Assembly: GCF_003086295.3 (NCBI RefSeq)
Contig: NC_092044.1
Coordinates: forward strand, 67,957,213 to 68,021,212
Length of the DNA stretch: 64,000 nt
Direction of reading: 5' to 3'
DNA from: Arachis hypogaea
Lineage: Eukaryota > Streptophyta > Magnoliopsida > Fabales > Fabaceae
The notes beneath the pieces are model-generated. The model had not been told where the DNA came from and made no database searches. It saw only the letters and a list, made by a program, of their open reading frames with translations. How positions within the stretch are numbered: the first letter of the stretch is position 1; each line of letters starts with the position of its first letter. The position numbers and the translations under genes were made by a program. This document shows positions 22,187-33,882 of the stretch, one piece after another.

Positions 22187-24104
22187 CTACAAAGGATTCA
22201 AAGACTCCCCAGTTGCAGCATCTCGAGGTGAAGGAGGACGAGTCGCAAGTGGGACAGCATCAACGGTTACATCCGGCCAGTTCAGAATCTGAACATCAGG
22301 GTCTGACTCATGATGGCCGACCTCAACTGTAGGAGTTAGAAAAGTCGGGGCAACATAAGCTTTAGCTAATGGTGCAGGAGGTGGATCTACATCTTCATCA
22401 TCGCCATCTGGGACAATCTTACCATTCTCTACAAAATTGTCCAAGCTAAAGAGAGTCAGGTCGAGCTCGGGTGTAAGGACTTGAACCTAAGCCTTCAAAT
22501 TCTTATAAGCAGCAGTCACGCTGCCCTCAAGATGCCCCTAGAGCTCAGTACAATCAGCTTGAGCAGACTCCAACCTCTCTCTGGTCTCCAGCAACTTGCT
22601 ATAAGTCCGGACATAGCTCTCCTTATACTTTTTCACCAACTCCTCAGCCAAAGTTGCGGAGGCCACTGCAGCATTAGCCCGAGTCTTCTCATTTTCCAAA
22701 TCTTCCTCCAGCTTCACCACCTTTGCATCAAATTCCTCCTTCAAATCTTTGATCCTATCATACTCCGACTTAGCTTCCTCCATAAGAGGCTTCATCGCAT
22801 GAACCGGAACATCCTGAGTAGTCCGAAATAAGGCTGCCCCCACGTGCGCCATCTTAATGCTACTTCGGGTAATAAAGTCCAGATGGCGAAGAATGGATAC
22901 ATCATCCGCAGGAATAACACTATAGGGAGCAATTTGATGGTCGACAAACCCCACAGCATCAAAGTCGGGGGCATCCAAATCAAAGGGTTCAACAACTTTT
23001 TGTCTTTTTGGTGGAGGGCCAGTAGTGGGAGAAGAGGTAGTACCAGAAGTTGATTGGGGAGGATCAACTAAATAGACCTGAGGAGTAAGGATAACCTTCC
23101 TGGGCCCAGGGCCACCGGAGGTCAGTTTCTTAGGGGGAACCTGAGAAGAACCTACCCCCGCAGTCCGGACCGAGATGTTTTGAGCTGCGGTCGTTTTCTC
23201 GCCTTCTTAAAAGCCTTCATGGAATCATTAGTCTTTACCATCTCTGAAAACACTGCAAAAACCAGAACTGCAAACTGAGAAAGGGATGGATTGACAAAAC
23301 AAAATAAACAAAATACAGAGAAAAAGCCAGCAGAGAAATCGGCAAACTACCCAATTTAGCTCGAAGAAGTGAGGGGTCCCCTAAAAACTTCTTTGTGTCG
23401 AGATGGAGAGGTTGCTCTCAATTCTCCTCCAACACATTCACAATGGCCTGCTCGACCTCATCTAGCATCTCCCACGAATACCTAGACACTACAACATTCT
23501 TTTGCTAACATAAAGGGAAGGCAGGGTCATTATTCGGCTCTAAGAAAAAAGGCCGAGCTCCCTCAACAGCTCAGACTTTGAAATAATAGTTCTTAAAGTC
23601 CCTAAAGGACTCATCATACATAGAAAACACTTTCTTTTTTGCAGAAATCCTAGGTTTAGTCAAAATAAAGAGGTAAAGAAAGAGGGTTTGAGAAGCCTTG
23701 ACATCCAATTCTTGACACAACAACTGAAAGATCTTAATAAAGCCCCATGAGTTCGGACAGAGTTGGGATGGAGCTACATTACAGGACCACAACAAGTCGG
23801 TCTCGAAGAAGGTAAAAGGAATGGTAATGTTCATTTGGCTAAAAAGGTAGTCATAAGCAAAAAAGAAGGGACGTTCCCCCTGGGTCGGGAAAGGAAAACA
23901 AACCCTCTCGTCAGAGTCAGGCGCTACCAACTCATAGTTCTTCTCCTGATCTCTACTACTATAAATCATGTGAGGTTTCCTAAGCTGCACACAGTTTTCA
24001 GAGTTAACCACTGAAACGCACATCAAAACAAGGGAGTCCAGCCAGTCAGACATGCCCTCGGGGACTTTGGAGGACATTTCAACAATATTTTTGCAAGAAG
24101 ACAT
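22187..24104 (-). pseudogene. Antisense ORF of F, gypsy-type transposon domain
   Basis: The 5' block 24104-23571 is a 177-codon open frame with PFFFAYDYLFSQMNITIPF and LCPNSWGFIKIFQLLCQELD, resembling the plant 'putative gypsy type transposon' family (Pfam Transposase_28, recalled). The 3' block, in another frame (22978-22187, with two stops), has a long coiled coil (AKSEYDRIKDLKEEFDAKVV) and a Pro/Asp-rich tail. The frame change may be a frameshift or an intron. Opposite orientation to the adjacent LTR. Confidence 0.6.
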
Positions 24105-25153
24105 GGGTCAACTTTTTCTACAGTAAGAAAAAGGAAAAATGGGTTACTAATCAATAGCTCGGGCAAATCAAGAGAACAGCTCGGACAAATATGGACACAA
24201 CTCAAACTAAAGCATACAAATGTCAGAAGTCAGAAATAGCAACGAAATGAGCCCAAGACCCACACCAAAGTCCATGGGTATCCTTTGGAGGCAGTAACAA
24301 AGTAAGGATCCAGGAAAAATCTATATTCTACGCTTCGACATCCATCAACAAGAAAACAACCATTCCCTCAACAGCGACACTCCGAAGAGAAAGTCCCAAA
24401 TCACAAAAAGACATCAAAAGTTACTATCTTTGCACAATTTATCATCAAAAGGGATCTCGTAAAGGAAAAATCCATGTCATACAAAACATAAAGCCAGCGA
24501 CATCAAACATGTTACTCAGAAGTCATCAAAAAGACGCAACCTTTGATAGAGTCCATTACTCCAAACTTCAAACAAGAAAGTTCCACTCATTCAAAAGTAA
24601 AAGGAGGCAAAAACAACTGGTAAATTGTAGAAAGCCCTAAAATAGCGCACATTGCAGCAATAATCAAATGCAGCAAATGTAGAAAGATTAAAACTTTTTT
24701 CAAACAAAACTTTCTCAAAGTCAGACATGAAAAGAATGATGTGGAAAGTGAAGAACAAAGAAAATGGCGAGCCTACACCAGCAATCACTTCTGAATGCAA
24801 GAAAGAAAGGAAAGCCTGGGGACAAGGAAATAAAGAACCACAGACGAGCCAGAGAACGAAAGAGCAAGAAAAGAAAAAGAACTAAAGAAATGAAACTTCA
24901 AAAATTCAAAAAATGAAGCGAGAAAAAGGGAAGAAGGAAATGGCAAAAAAAAAAAGAATTAATGAGTTCTTAAAAACCTTCACACGTTTCCTAGGAAAGC
25001 GCAACACACGATGCAATTAAAATACACTCCGTATTCAATGATAGGAGCTGTACAATATTCAACAAGAAGTGCTCGAGCTCGGCTTCTCCAAAAGAGATCA
25101 AAGTCTAAAGAAGACATGACCTCAAAAGGAAGACCGTGCTCAAGCAGGGGCAC
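24105..25153 (+). other. Non-coding 3' region of F
   Basis: No credible gene. The last bases before the LTR (AAGCAGGGG) are a possible polypurine tract. Confidence 0.5.
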
Positions 25154-25558
25154 TGTTCATACCCTGGGTCGAGCTATACGACCCAGGCCAATCAAAGACA
25201 AAGACAACCGACCTCTTCAGGACAGGATTCCCCGACCTCTTCTCAAAGAGGTCGGCCAAATCGCTATAAAGGCCCTAGTAGGCCCAAACAAAGGAACACG
25301 GCCCAAATCTGAAGACGGCAAGAGCCTAGAAAGATAAGCCGGTTCCCCCTTAAAGATAAGATAACTCCACTCAAAGATAAGATAAGATAACTATCTTATC
25401 TCCAGAAAGGTCACTCTATACCATTATAAATACACTGGAGCACCTAGGTAAAACTCATACTCTGATTCTACTAAACACCAGCCTAAAGCACGTGCTAACT
25501 TAAGCATCGGAGTCTCTTGCAGGTACCACCACCCTCCAGTGATGAAGGATCAGTAGCT
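25154..25558 (+). repeat. F 3' LTR, truncated
   Basis: TGTTCATACCC start, ATTATAAATACACTGGAGCA promoter region, and AAGATAAGATAAGATAACTA with its inverse. Matches the complete LTR at 31748-32285 until it is cut by H. Confidence 0.8.
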
Positions 25559-26637
25559 TGGTGCACAAAATTGCAATCACAGTTTTCACAACTCCGTACA
25601 ACTAACCACCAAGTGCACTGGGTCGTCCAAGTAATAAAACCTTACGCGAGTAAGGGTCGATACCACGGAGATTGCCGGCTTGAAGCAATCTATGGTCATC
25701 TTGTAAATCTTAGTCAGGCGGATTCAAATGGTTATGAGGTTTTGATAGTTAAAAGATAGATAAAACATAAAATAAAATAAAGATACTTATGTAATTCATT
25801 GGTGGGAATTTCAGATAAGCGTTTGGAGATGCTTTGTTGTTTCTGGACCTCTACTTTCCTATTGTCTTCATCCAATCATGCGTGCTCCCTTCCATGGCAA
25901 GCTGTATGTTCCTCTTAGTGAAAATGGTCCAAGTACGATTTCTGCACGGCTAATCAACTGTTGGATTTCTCGTATCGAATGAAAAATACAAGGTACAGCT
26001 ACCGCATGGCTAATCATCTGTCGGTTCTCACTTGTGTCGGAATAGGATCTCCCAATTCTTTTGCACACTGTCACTACGTCCAACACTCGCGAGTTTGAAG
26101 CTCGTCACAGTCATCCCGTCCAAGATCCTACTCAGAATACCACAGACAAGGTTTAGACTTTCTGGATCTCAGGAATGCTGCCAATTGGTTCTAGCCTATA
26201 CCACGAAGGTTCTAACCTCATGGACTCGGTCCCTAGATCAGAGACCCAAGAGACTATACTCTAGCTGTCGTCTAATGACTATGTTGAACATCATGTAGAC
26301 CGCTTGTGGTTGTCAAGCACGCGGATCTTGGCTAAGCGATTAACGAAGATAATGGGTGATTGTCATGGGTCACCACTTCATTCTGACTTAACTGAATTAA
26401 GTACGAGAGTATATCTTGGAGAAGAAGTAAGCATGAATTGAAAGAGAAACAATATTACTTGCATTAATTCATGAAGAACAGCAGAGCTCCGCACCTTAAT
26501 CATTGAGGTGTAGAAACTCCATCGTTGGAAAATACATAAGAGAAAAAGGTCTAGGCATGGCCGAATGGCCAGGCTCCCCAAATGTGCAAAATAATCTCAA
26601 GTGATCAAAAAGCTCCCAATACAATAGTAAAAGGTGC

Positions 26638-26645
26638 TATTTATA
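26638..26645 (-). promoter_or_regulatory. TATA box of H LTR
   Basis: TATAAATA on the minus strand. Confidence 0.6.
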
Positions 26646-26773
26646 CTAAACTAGTTGCTAGGGTTTACAGAAAATAAGTAACTAAGTGCATATAGTGCAG
26701 AAATCCACTTCCGGGGCCCACTTGGTGTGTGCTTGGGTTGAGCATTGAGCTTTACACGTGCATAGGCTTGTTT

Positions 26774-26885
26774 TGGAGTTAAACGCCAGCTTTGATGCCA
26801 ATTTGGGCATTTATCTCCAGTTTTGGTGCCAGTTCCGGCGTTTTACGCTAGAAAAGGGGTCTCTGGTGGGCGTTTGAATCCCAGT
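26774..26885 (-). repeat. TGGCGTTTAACGCCA-type array in H LTR U3
   Basis: Degenerate units GGAGTTAAACGCCAG, CCGGCGTTTTACGC and GGGCGTTTGAA, at the same LTR position as in E and J. Confidence 0.7.
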
Positions 26886-27259
26886 TTGAGCCATCAAATA
26901 TCGAGCAAAGTATGAACTATTATACATTTCTGGAAAGCCCAAGATGTCTACTTTCCAACACAATTTAGAGAGTACCAATTGGGTTTCTGTAGCTCCCGAA
27001 AATCCACTTCGAGGGCAGGAGGGTCAGAATCCAATAGCATCTGCAGTCCTTTCTCAGTCTCTGAATCAGATTTTTGCTCAGGTCCCTCAATGTTAGCCAG
27101 AAAATACTTGAAATTACAGAAAAAAACACAATCTCATAGTAAAGTCCAGAAATGTGATTTTTTCATAAAAACTAATAAAAATGTAATAAAAAGTCACTAA
27201 AACATACTAAAAACTATGTAAGAACAATGCCAAAAAGCGTATAAATTATCCGCTCATCA

Positions 27260-27296
27260 CAACACCAAACGTAAATTGTTGCTTGTCTCCAAGCAA
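27260..27296 (-). other. Hairpin plus TTTGGTGTTG tract before H 3' LTR
   Basis: On the minus strand TTGCTTGGAGACAAGCAA (7-bp stem, loop GAGA), then CAATTTACGTTTGGTGTTG up to the LTR. The tract is not a classical polypurine run. Confidence 0.75.
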
Positions 27297-28358
27297 CCAA
27301 AAACAAAATAGGATAAAAAGAAGAGAATATACAATAAATTTCAAAATATCAATGAATCTTAGTTCTAACTAGATGAGCGAGACTATTAGCTTTTTTCTTC
27401 TGAACAGTTTTGGCATCTCACTTTATGCTTTGAAGTTTAGAATGATTGGCATCGATAGGAACTCAAAATTCAGATAGCGTTATTAGTTCTCCTAGTTTAC
27501 TTTGTTGATTCTTGAACACAGCTACTTATGAGTCTTGGCTGTGATCCTAACCATCGTGTTTTCCAGTATTACCACCGGATACATAAATGCCATAGACACA
27601 TAACTGGGTGAACCTTTTCAGATTGTGACTCAGCTTTGCAAGAGTACCAGTTAAAGGTACCCAGAGTTCTTAAGCACACTCTTTTTGCTTTGGATCACAA
27701 CTTTAACCAGTCAGTCTCAAGCTTTTCACTTGGACCTTCACGACACAAGCACATGGTTAGGGACAACTTGAATTAGCTGCGTAGGCCAGGATTTTATTCC
27801 TTTGGGCCCTCCTATACATTAATTCTCAAAGCCTTGGATCCTTTTTACCCTTTCTTTTTAGTTTAAAGGGCTATTGGCTTTTTCTGCTTGCTTTTTCTTT
27901 TTCTTTATTTTTTGCCTTTTTTTTTCGCAAGCTTTGTGTTTTTCAATACTTTTTCGTGCTTCAAGAATCAATTTTATGATTTTTCAGATTATCAATAACA
28001 TTTCTCTTTTTTCATTACTCTTTCAAGAGCCAACAATTTTAACATACATAAACTTCACTATAAAAAATATGCACTGTTCAAGCATTCATTCAGAAAACAA
28101 AAAGTATTGCCACCACATCAAAATAATTAAACTATTTTCAAGGTAAAATTTGAAATTCATGTACTTCTTGTTCTTTTGCAAATAAAAACATTTTTCATTT
28201 AAGAAAGGTGAAGGATTCATGGAACATTAATAGCTTTAAGACATTGACTCTTAAACACTAACGATCATGTAATAAAGACACAAACATGGACAAAGCATAA
28301 AGCATAGGAAACGAAAAACAAGAAAACAATAACAAGGAAATTAAAGAACGGGTCCACC
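27297..28358 (-). other. 3' UTR of H
   Basis: Non-coding; block-wise similar to 9563-10391 and 37143-38190. Confidence 0.75.
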
Positions 28359-29527
28359 TTAGTGACGGCGGCTAGTTCTTCCTCGTGAAGATCCTATGGA
28401 GTGCTTGAGCTCCTCAATATCTCTTCCTTGCCTTTGTTGCTCCTCCCTCATGGCTCTTTGGTCCTCTCTGATTTCATGGAGGATAATGGAGTGCTCTTAG
28501 TGCTCCATCCTTAGTTGCTCCATGTTGGAACTCAAATCTCCTAAAGAGGTGTTGAGTTGCTCCCAATAGCTTTGTGGAGGAAAGTGTATCCCTTGAGGCA
28601 TCTAAGGGATTTCTTGATGAAGAATTTCCTCATGCTCTTGTTGAGGTCCATGAGCGGGCTTTCTTGTTTGCTCCATCCTCTTTTTAGTGATGGGCTTGTC
28701 CTCTTCAATGAGGAAGTTTTCCTCCATGACAATTCTGGCTGAATTGCATAGGTGACAGATGAGATGAGGAAAGGCTAACCTTGCCAAAGTGGAGTGCTTG
28801 TCAGCCACCTTGTATAGTTCTAGAGGTATGATCTCATGAACTTCCACTTCCTCTCCAATCATGATACTATATATGGATCATGATAGCCCGATCCACAGTT
28901 ACTTCGGACCGGTTGCTAGTAGGAATGATAAAGCGTTGGATGAACTCCAACCATCCTCTAGCCACGGGTTTGAGGTCAAGCCTTCTTAGTTGAACCCGCT
29001 TGCCTTTGGAGTCTCTCTTCCGTTGGGCTCCTTACACACAGATGTCCATAAGGACTTGGTCCAACCTTTGATCAAAGTTGACCCTTCTAGTGAAAGGATG
29101 AGGATCTCCTTGCATTATTGACAAGTTGAATGCAAATCTCACAGTTTCCAGACTGTAATCCAAGTATCTCCCCCGAACCATTGTGAGCCAATTCTTTGGG
29201 TTCGGGTTCGGGTTCACACTTTGATCATTGTTCTTAGTGATCCATTCATTAGTATAGAACTCTTGAATCATTAAGATTCTGACTTGTTGGATGGGGATGG
29301 CGAGAACTTCCCAACCTCTTCTTCGAACCTCACGTTGGATCTCCGGATATTCACTCTTTTTGAGCATGAAGGGGACCTCGGGAGATCACCTTTTTCTTGA
29401 CCACAACTTCATAGAAGTGGTCTTGATGGACCTTTGAGATGAATCTCTCCATCTCCCATGACTCAGAGGTAGAAGCAACTGCCTTGCCTTTCCTCTTTGT
29501 AGAGGTTTTTCCGGCCTTAGGAGCCAT
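28359..29527 (-). pseudogene. Athila-type 3' ORF, broken (H)
   Basis: ATG 29527 (MAPKAGKTSTKRKGK) with a basic N-terminus, a frameshift before KKSEYPEIQREVRRRGWEVL, a gap of frames between 29032 and 28862, then EVEVHEIIPLELYKVADKHS and a C-terminal coiled coil ending SIGSSRGRTSRRH. An in-frame TAG follows HQEIP and another lies near EH*EHS. Same family as the E ORF. Confidence 0.75.
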
Positions 29528-29583
29528 TAATAGTTATGGAAAAATAAAAAGCAAAGCTTTTTCCCACACCAAAATTAAAAGGT

Positions 29584-29601
29584 TTGCTCGTCCTCGAGCA
29601 A
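29584..29601 (-). other. Hairpin 2 upstream of H 3' ORF
   Basis: TTGCTCGAGGACGAGCAA on the minus strand, 7-bp stem, loop AGGA, then ACCTTTTAATTTTGGTGTG; 56 nt before the ATG. Confidence 0.8.
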
Positions 29602-29904
29602 AAGAAAAAAGAAAATAGGAGAAGAAGAAGAAATGGAGGAGATAGAGGGGGGCAAGTGGTTCGGCCAAGGGGGTTAGGAAGTGTTTGTGATGTGTGAAAT
29701 TGAAGGTGGTAAGAAGGGTTATTTATAAGGTAAGAGAGGGAGGGGTATTTATAGGGGAAGAGGGTAGGATTTGATAGGTGAATGATGTTTGAGGAAGAGT
29801 GTTATGGAAAGGTGTGAAGAGGAGAGAGAGTGAGTTGGGGTAGGTGGGGATCCTGTGGGGTCCACGAATCCTGAGGTGTCAAGGATTTCTCATCTCTGCA
29901 CCTT

Positions 29905-30210
29905 TCTGGCGTTTAAACGTCCTCTGTGTGCCATTTCTGGCGTTAAACGCCAGGCTGATGCCCCTTTCTGGTGTTAAACGCCAGTTTGGCTGCCAATTCT
30001 GGCATTTAACACTTAGAATGCTGCCAGACTGGGAGTTAAACGCCCATTCTTCTACCCTTATTGGCGTTTAACGCCAGCCAGACACCAGACACCCTTTCTG
30101 GCGTTAAACGCCAGTCTGTGTGCCATTTCTAGCGTTTAACGCCTAGAATGCTGCCAGACTAGGCGTTAAATGCCCATTTTTCTATCCTTACTGGCGTTTA
30201 AACGCCAGTA
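29905..30210 (-). repeat. TGGCGTTTAACGCCA array inside H
   Basis: About ten CTGGCGTTTAACGCCAG-like palindromes between hairpin 1 and hairpin 2, ~300 bp upstream of the 3' ORF hairpin. Same motif as in LTR U3. Confidence 0.85.
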
Positions 30211-30365
30211 AGCCTGTTTTCCAGGGTGTGCTATATTTGATGCTGTTTTTGATTTCACTTTAATTCTGCAGCTATTTTTGTGACTCCACATGATCATCAA
30301 CCTAAAGAAAACAAAAACTAACACTGGAAAATAAAATGAAAAAGTAATTAATATAGATAAATAAG

Positions 30366-30383
30366 ATTGGGTTGCCTCCCAAT
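30366..30383 (-). other. Hairpin 1 (AGGCAA loop), H
   Basis: ATTGGGAGGCAACCCAAT on the minus strand, perfect 6-bp stem, ~50 nt after the protease stop, preceded by TTGACATTAAAGAAA. Confidence 0.8.
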
Positions 30384-30431
30384 AACCATTTCTTTAATGT
30401 CAATAGCTTGACAGGAAGGTCTTACAGAGCT

Positions 30432-31747
30432 TCACAGATGCTCAGAGCATGATTGTGGCCTCCCAACACCAAACTTAAAGTTTGAATGTGGGGGCTTTGC
30501 TTGACTCTGTATGGGGAGAATTGGATGAAGCTTTTCATGCTTCTTCTCCATATTTACAAAAGATGATCCTTGAGCCTTAAACACAAGGTAGTCCTTATTC
30601 AATTGAAGGACTAATTCTCCTCTGTCCACATTAATCACAGCCCTTGTTGTGGCTAGGAAGGGTCTTCCAAGGATGATGGATTCATCCTTATCCTTCCCAG
30701 TGTCTAGGATTATGAAGTCATTTGGGATGTAAAGGCCTTCAACTTTCACTAAGACATCCTCTACAAGTCCAAAAGCCTGTTTCATTGATTTGTCTGCCAT
30801 CTCTAGTGAGATTCTTGCAGCTTGTACCTTAAAGATTCCTAGTTTCTCCATTACATAGAGTGACATGAGGTTTATACCTAGCCCCAGGTCACACAGAGCC
30901 TTTTGAAAGGTTATGATGCCTATGGTACAAGGTATTAAAAACCTTCTGGGATCTGATTTCTTTTGAGGTAATGTCTGCTGAACCCAAGCATTCAATTCAC
31001 TGATGAGCAATAGAGATTCATTCTCCCAGGTCTCATTACCAAATAACTTGGCATTCAGCTTCATGATTGCTCCTAGATACCGAGCAACTTGCTCTTCAAC
31101 AATATCTTCATCCTCTTCAGAGGAAGAATACTCATCAGAGCTCATAAATGGTAATAGTAAGTTTAGTAAAATCTCTATGATCTCTGTATGAGCCTCAGAT
31201 TCCTGAGGTTCCCCATCAGGGAACTTCTTAGTGGTCAGTGGACATCCATTGAGGTCTTCCTCACTGGAAATCACTGCCTCTTCCTCCTCTATAGGTTCGG
31301 CCATTTTGGTCGTATTGATGGCCTTGCACTCTCTCTTTGGATTCTTTTTTGTATTACTTGGGAGAGTACTAGGAGGAGTTTCAGTAACTCTTTTACTCAG
31401 CTGACCCACTTTTGCCTCCAAATTTCTGATAGAGGACCTTGTTTCAGTCATAAAACTGAGAGTGGCCTTAGATAGATTAGAGACTATGGTTGCTAAGCCA
31501 GAGGAGCTCTGTTCAGAATTCCCTGTCTGTTGTTGAGAAGATGATGGAAAAGGCTTGCTATTGCCAAACCTATTTCTCACACCATTATTATTATTGAAGA
31601 ATTGTTGAGGCTTTTGTTGATCCTTCTATGAGAAATTTAGATGATTTCTCCATGAATGATTATAGGTGTTTCCATAGGATTCTCCCATGTAATTCACCTC
31701 TTCTATTGCAGGATTCTCAGGGTCATAAGATTCTCCTTTAGAGGAGG
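30432..31747 (-). pseudogene. gag C-terminus and aspartic protease (H)
   Basis: A 382-codon frame 31580-30432 is open; upstream of it a TAG (NFS*KDQ) separates 31747-31626. The first part is a gag C-terminal linker with coiled coil (MTETRSSIRNLEAKVGQLSK) and an acidic stretch. The protease has ALCDLGLGINLM (active-site Asp; Ala replaced by Leu in DLGA) and ESIILGRPFLATTRAVINVD. The ORF ends QSCSEHL. RT should follow but the sequence goes straight to hairpin 1. The same TAG is present in M. Confidence 0.8.
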
Positions 31748-32285
31748 TGTTCATACCCTGGGTCGAGCTATCCAACCCTGGATGTGCTACTGACAAATCA
31801 AAAGACCTCTTCAGGTCAGGACAATCTGACCTCTTCTCGAAGAGCTCGGCCAAATCACCAGGAAGAGCCCAAAAAGGGCCCAACAGAGGAACACGACCCA
31901 AATTCTAAGGCAGTTTAAGCCTATAGAGATAAAGGGCAGTTCCCTTGAAGATAAGATGACCTCACTCAAAGATAAGATAAGATAAGATAACTATCTTATC
32001 TCCAGAAAGGTCACTCCACACCATTATAAATACACTGGAGCACCCAGGTATAACTCATACTCAGATTCTACTAAAAAACCTACTTAATACCCTTGCTAAC
32101 TTAAGCATCGGAGTCCCTTGCAGGTACCACCACCCTCTGGTGACAAAGGATCAGCAGCATTGCCAGTCCAACAAGTCGGACATGACAGCTCCGGCCACCA
32201 CGCACAAGTCGGACCAATCATCTTCGATCAAGTACAGAAGATCTCATCCGAGATCGACCTACAGTTTCAAGTAACCCTCGGAACA
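31748..32285 (+). repeat. I 5' LTR
   Basis: TGTTCATACC...CTCGGAACA with TGTT/AACA inverted ends, ATTATAAATACACTGGAGCA as probable promoter, and an AAGATAAGATAAGATAACTA / TATCTTATCT inverted repeat just before it. Confidence 0.85.
31966..32002 (+). repeat. GATAAG tandem with inverse (hairpin) in I LTR
   Basis: Three to four GATAA units followed by CTATCTTATCT; can fold into a stem and provides several GATA-type (I-box) words just upstream of the TATA. Also in F at about 25371-25403. Confidence 0.65.
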
Positions 32286-32286
32286 T

Positions 32287-32304
32287 TAGCGCCGTTGCTG
32301 GGGA
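32287..32304 (+). other. Primer binding site, tRNA-Asp type (I)
   Basis: TAGCGCCGTTGCTGGGGA, 16 of 18 to the tRNA-Asp complement, two bases after the LTR. Confidence 0.75.
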
Positions 32305-32326
32305 ACCTGGAATTTATCCCACCATC

Positions 32327-33301
32327 ATGGCAGGCAACCTGGACAACGACCTCTGATGTGGAGAATAGAACACCACATAAGACCGTGGAGGTTACACTAA
32401 ACGATACTTCTCAACCTAACAAAGACAAGGACTCCCCAAGCACGGGACCCACAGAAGCACTTCAGGATCACTAAAACAACTCGAAAAAGAGGTCAAATAT
32501 CAGCAGGAAGCCGAGAAAGATCTATGAAGGGAAGTAAGGCAACGCCGTGAATTAGAAGACAAGCTCCAAATGCTTGAAGCTGATCTCAAAACTAAAATTA
32601 CTCGATCCAGTCACGAGGATAATTCCCGCAAGGACCGAGACCCATTCACCAAAGAGATCATGAAGGCCAAAATCCTAAAAAACTTCAAACCTCCTGATAT
32701 GACTTTATATGATGGCACATCAGATCCCAGCCATCATCTCAGCAACTTCCGAAGCAGAATGTATCTCACTAATGCCTCAGATGCAACTCGGTGCAAAGCT
32801 TTCTCGACTACCTTAACGAAGGCAGCAATTAAATGGTTCGACAATCTGTCCCCGAGGTCCATATCAAGCTTTAACGACTTAGCCAAAAAGTTTTTAGCCA
32901 GATTCTCCATCCAGGAGGACAAAACTAAACACGCCCCAAGCCTACAAGGAATCAAGCAAGGAGATTGGGAAAGTCTTCGTAGCTACATGGAAAGATTCAA
33001 CAAAGCATGTCTGGACATTCAGAGTTTGCCAACCGAAGCAGTCATTATGGGTCTCATCAATGGCCTACGAGAGGGATCTTTTAGTCAATCCATATCAAAG
33101 AAACACCTCACATCTCTGAATGAAGTACAAGAATGAGCAGAAAAATACATCAACATGGAGGAAAACTCTCGACTAGGAGAAACCCCAAAATCTGGATTCT
33201 CCAACTCCTCCCGAGATAAAGACAAAGATTCCAAGAAAAAAGATGATCCGCATGGAGAGAAGATTAAGAAATACCACAATTACACCACTCTTCGGGTGTC
33301 T
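32327..33301 (+). pseudogene. gag of Tat-like element I, broken
   Basis: ATG 32327 follows the primer site but hits stops and frameshifts. The frame from 32570 is open for 188 codons and gives a classic retrotransposon gag domain: MTLYDGTSDPSHHLSNFRSR, AAIKWFDNLSPRSISSFNDL, KFLARFSIQED, GDWESLRSYMERFNKACLDI. After a TGA the frame continues to the C-type LTR junction. Distinct from the E/H/J/N gags. Confidence 0.8.
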
Positions 33302-33882
33302 TGATGAGTTCGGAGATTCACCTCCTTCCCAATAATATTGATAAATCCGCTCTTAGCAAGCGTACCAAAATTATCGTCAAGTATTAACCCACAGTGGAGT
33401 GGGATAGTATCCATAGAGATTGGTAGATTTGAGCAATATTAATTAATTGGGGAATTAGTCAAGCGCAATAGAGTAAGTTGTACGTGCAGAATTATAAATG
33501 GCAGAAACATAAATGGCAAAAGAATAAAGGAAAGCAATAAAGTGCATAAATGAAAATAGCAGGAATGTAAAGGGGAATGGGATTTTACAGAATGTAAGTA
33601 AAAGCTATAAAAGAATGGGAGAGATAAGAATGGGGGAATTCATTGAGATCAAGAGATATTGTCTCTTTGGATTAAATCTAGCTCATATCTTCTTCAATCA
33701 TGCAACTCATTGACCTCTTGGCAATCGTGATTGATTGACATCAATCCCTTAGTGACTCATTCTCTCAGATCTTGATCAATGGCCAATTCCTTGGTCTAAT
33801 TACACATGAAGAGAGATATGCTTGGTCTCTGATTATACTACACATCATCATAGATCCAAGTAGAGGGATGATTGTATGTCAC
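33302..33882 (-). repeat. C-type LTR 3' fragment
   Basis: Matches the last ~580 bp of the C LTR (13279-13858) in the same orientation, cut after GTATGTCAC by the K LTR. The other piece of a C-type LTR is at 40146-40504 in inverse orientation. Confidence 0.75.

Larger units (their letters stand above)
21815..25558 (+). mobile_element. Element F: 3' end of a Tat-like element
   Basis: A plus-strand LTR of the TGTTCATACCCTGGG family at the right end (25154-25558) with about 3.3 kb of internal sequence to its left. The main ORF runs antisense to the LTR, as reported for Grande/Retand-class (Tat lineage) elements between integrase and the 3' LTR. Left side cut by E's LTR; right LTR cut by H after ~405 of ~538 bp. 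Confidence 0.6.
25559..27259 (-). repeat. H 3' LTR (FIDEL-type)
   Basis: 1701 bp, TGATGAGCGGATAATTTATA (27259) to GTGCACCA (25559). Inserted in F's LTR. TATAAATA at 26638-26645 (minus). Confidence 0.85.
25559..31747 (-). mobile_element. Element H: gag/PR plus 3' ORF, no RT or integrase
   Basis: Minus strand, 3' to 5': 3' LTR (25559-27259), hairpin/tract, 3' UTR, broken Athila-type ORF, hairpin 2, palindrome array, hairpin 1, protease and gag C-terminus. Protease connects directly to the 3' non-coding cassette, so RT, RNase H and integrase are deleted exactly as in K. The 5' part is cut off by element I at 31748. Confidence 0.85.
31748..33301 (+). mobile_element. Element I: 5' LTR and gag of Tat-like element
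   Basis: Complete 538-bp LTR, primer site and gag on the plus strand, inserted into the gag region of H; interrupted after about 1 kb by a C-type LTR fragment at 33302. Confidence 0.8.

Noticed and set aside
29199..29215. Telomere-like GGGTTCGGGTTCGGGTTC
   Set aside because: Three units only, encoding the NPNPNP stretch of the 3' ORF; not a plant TTTAGGG repeat.
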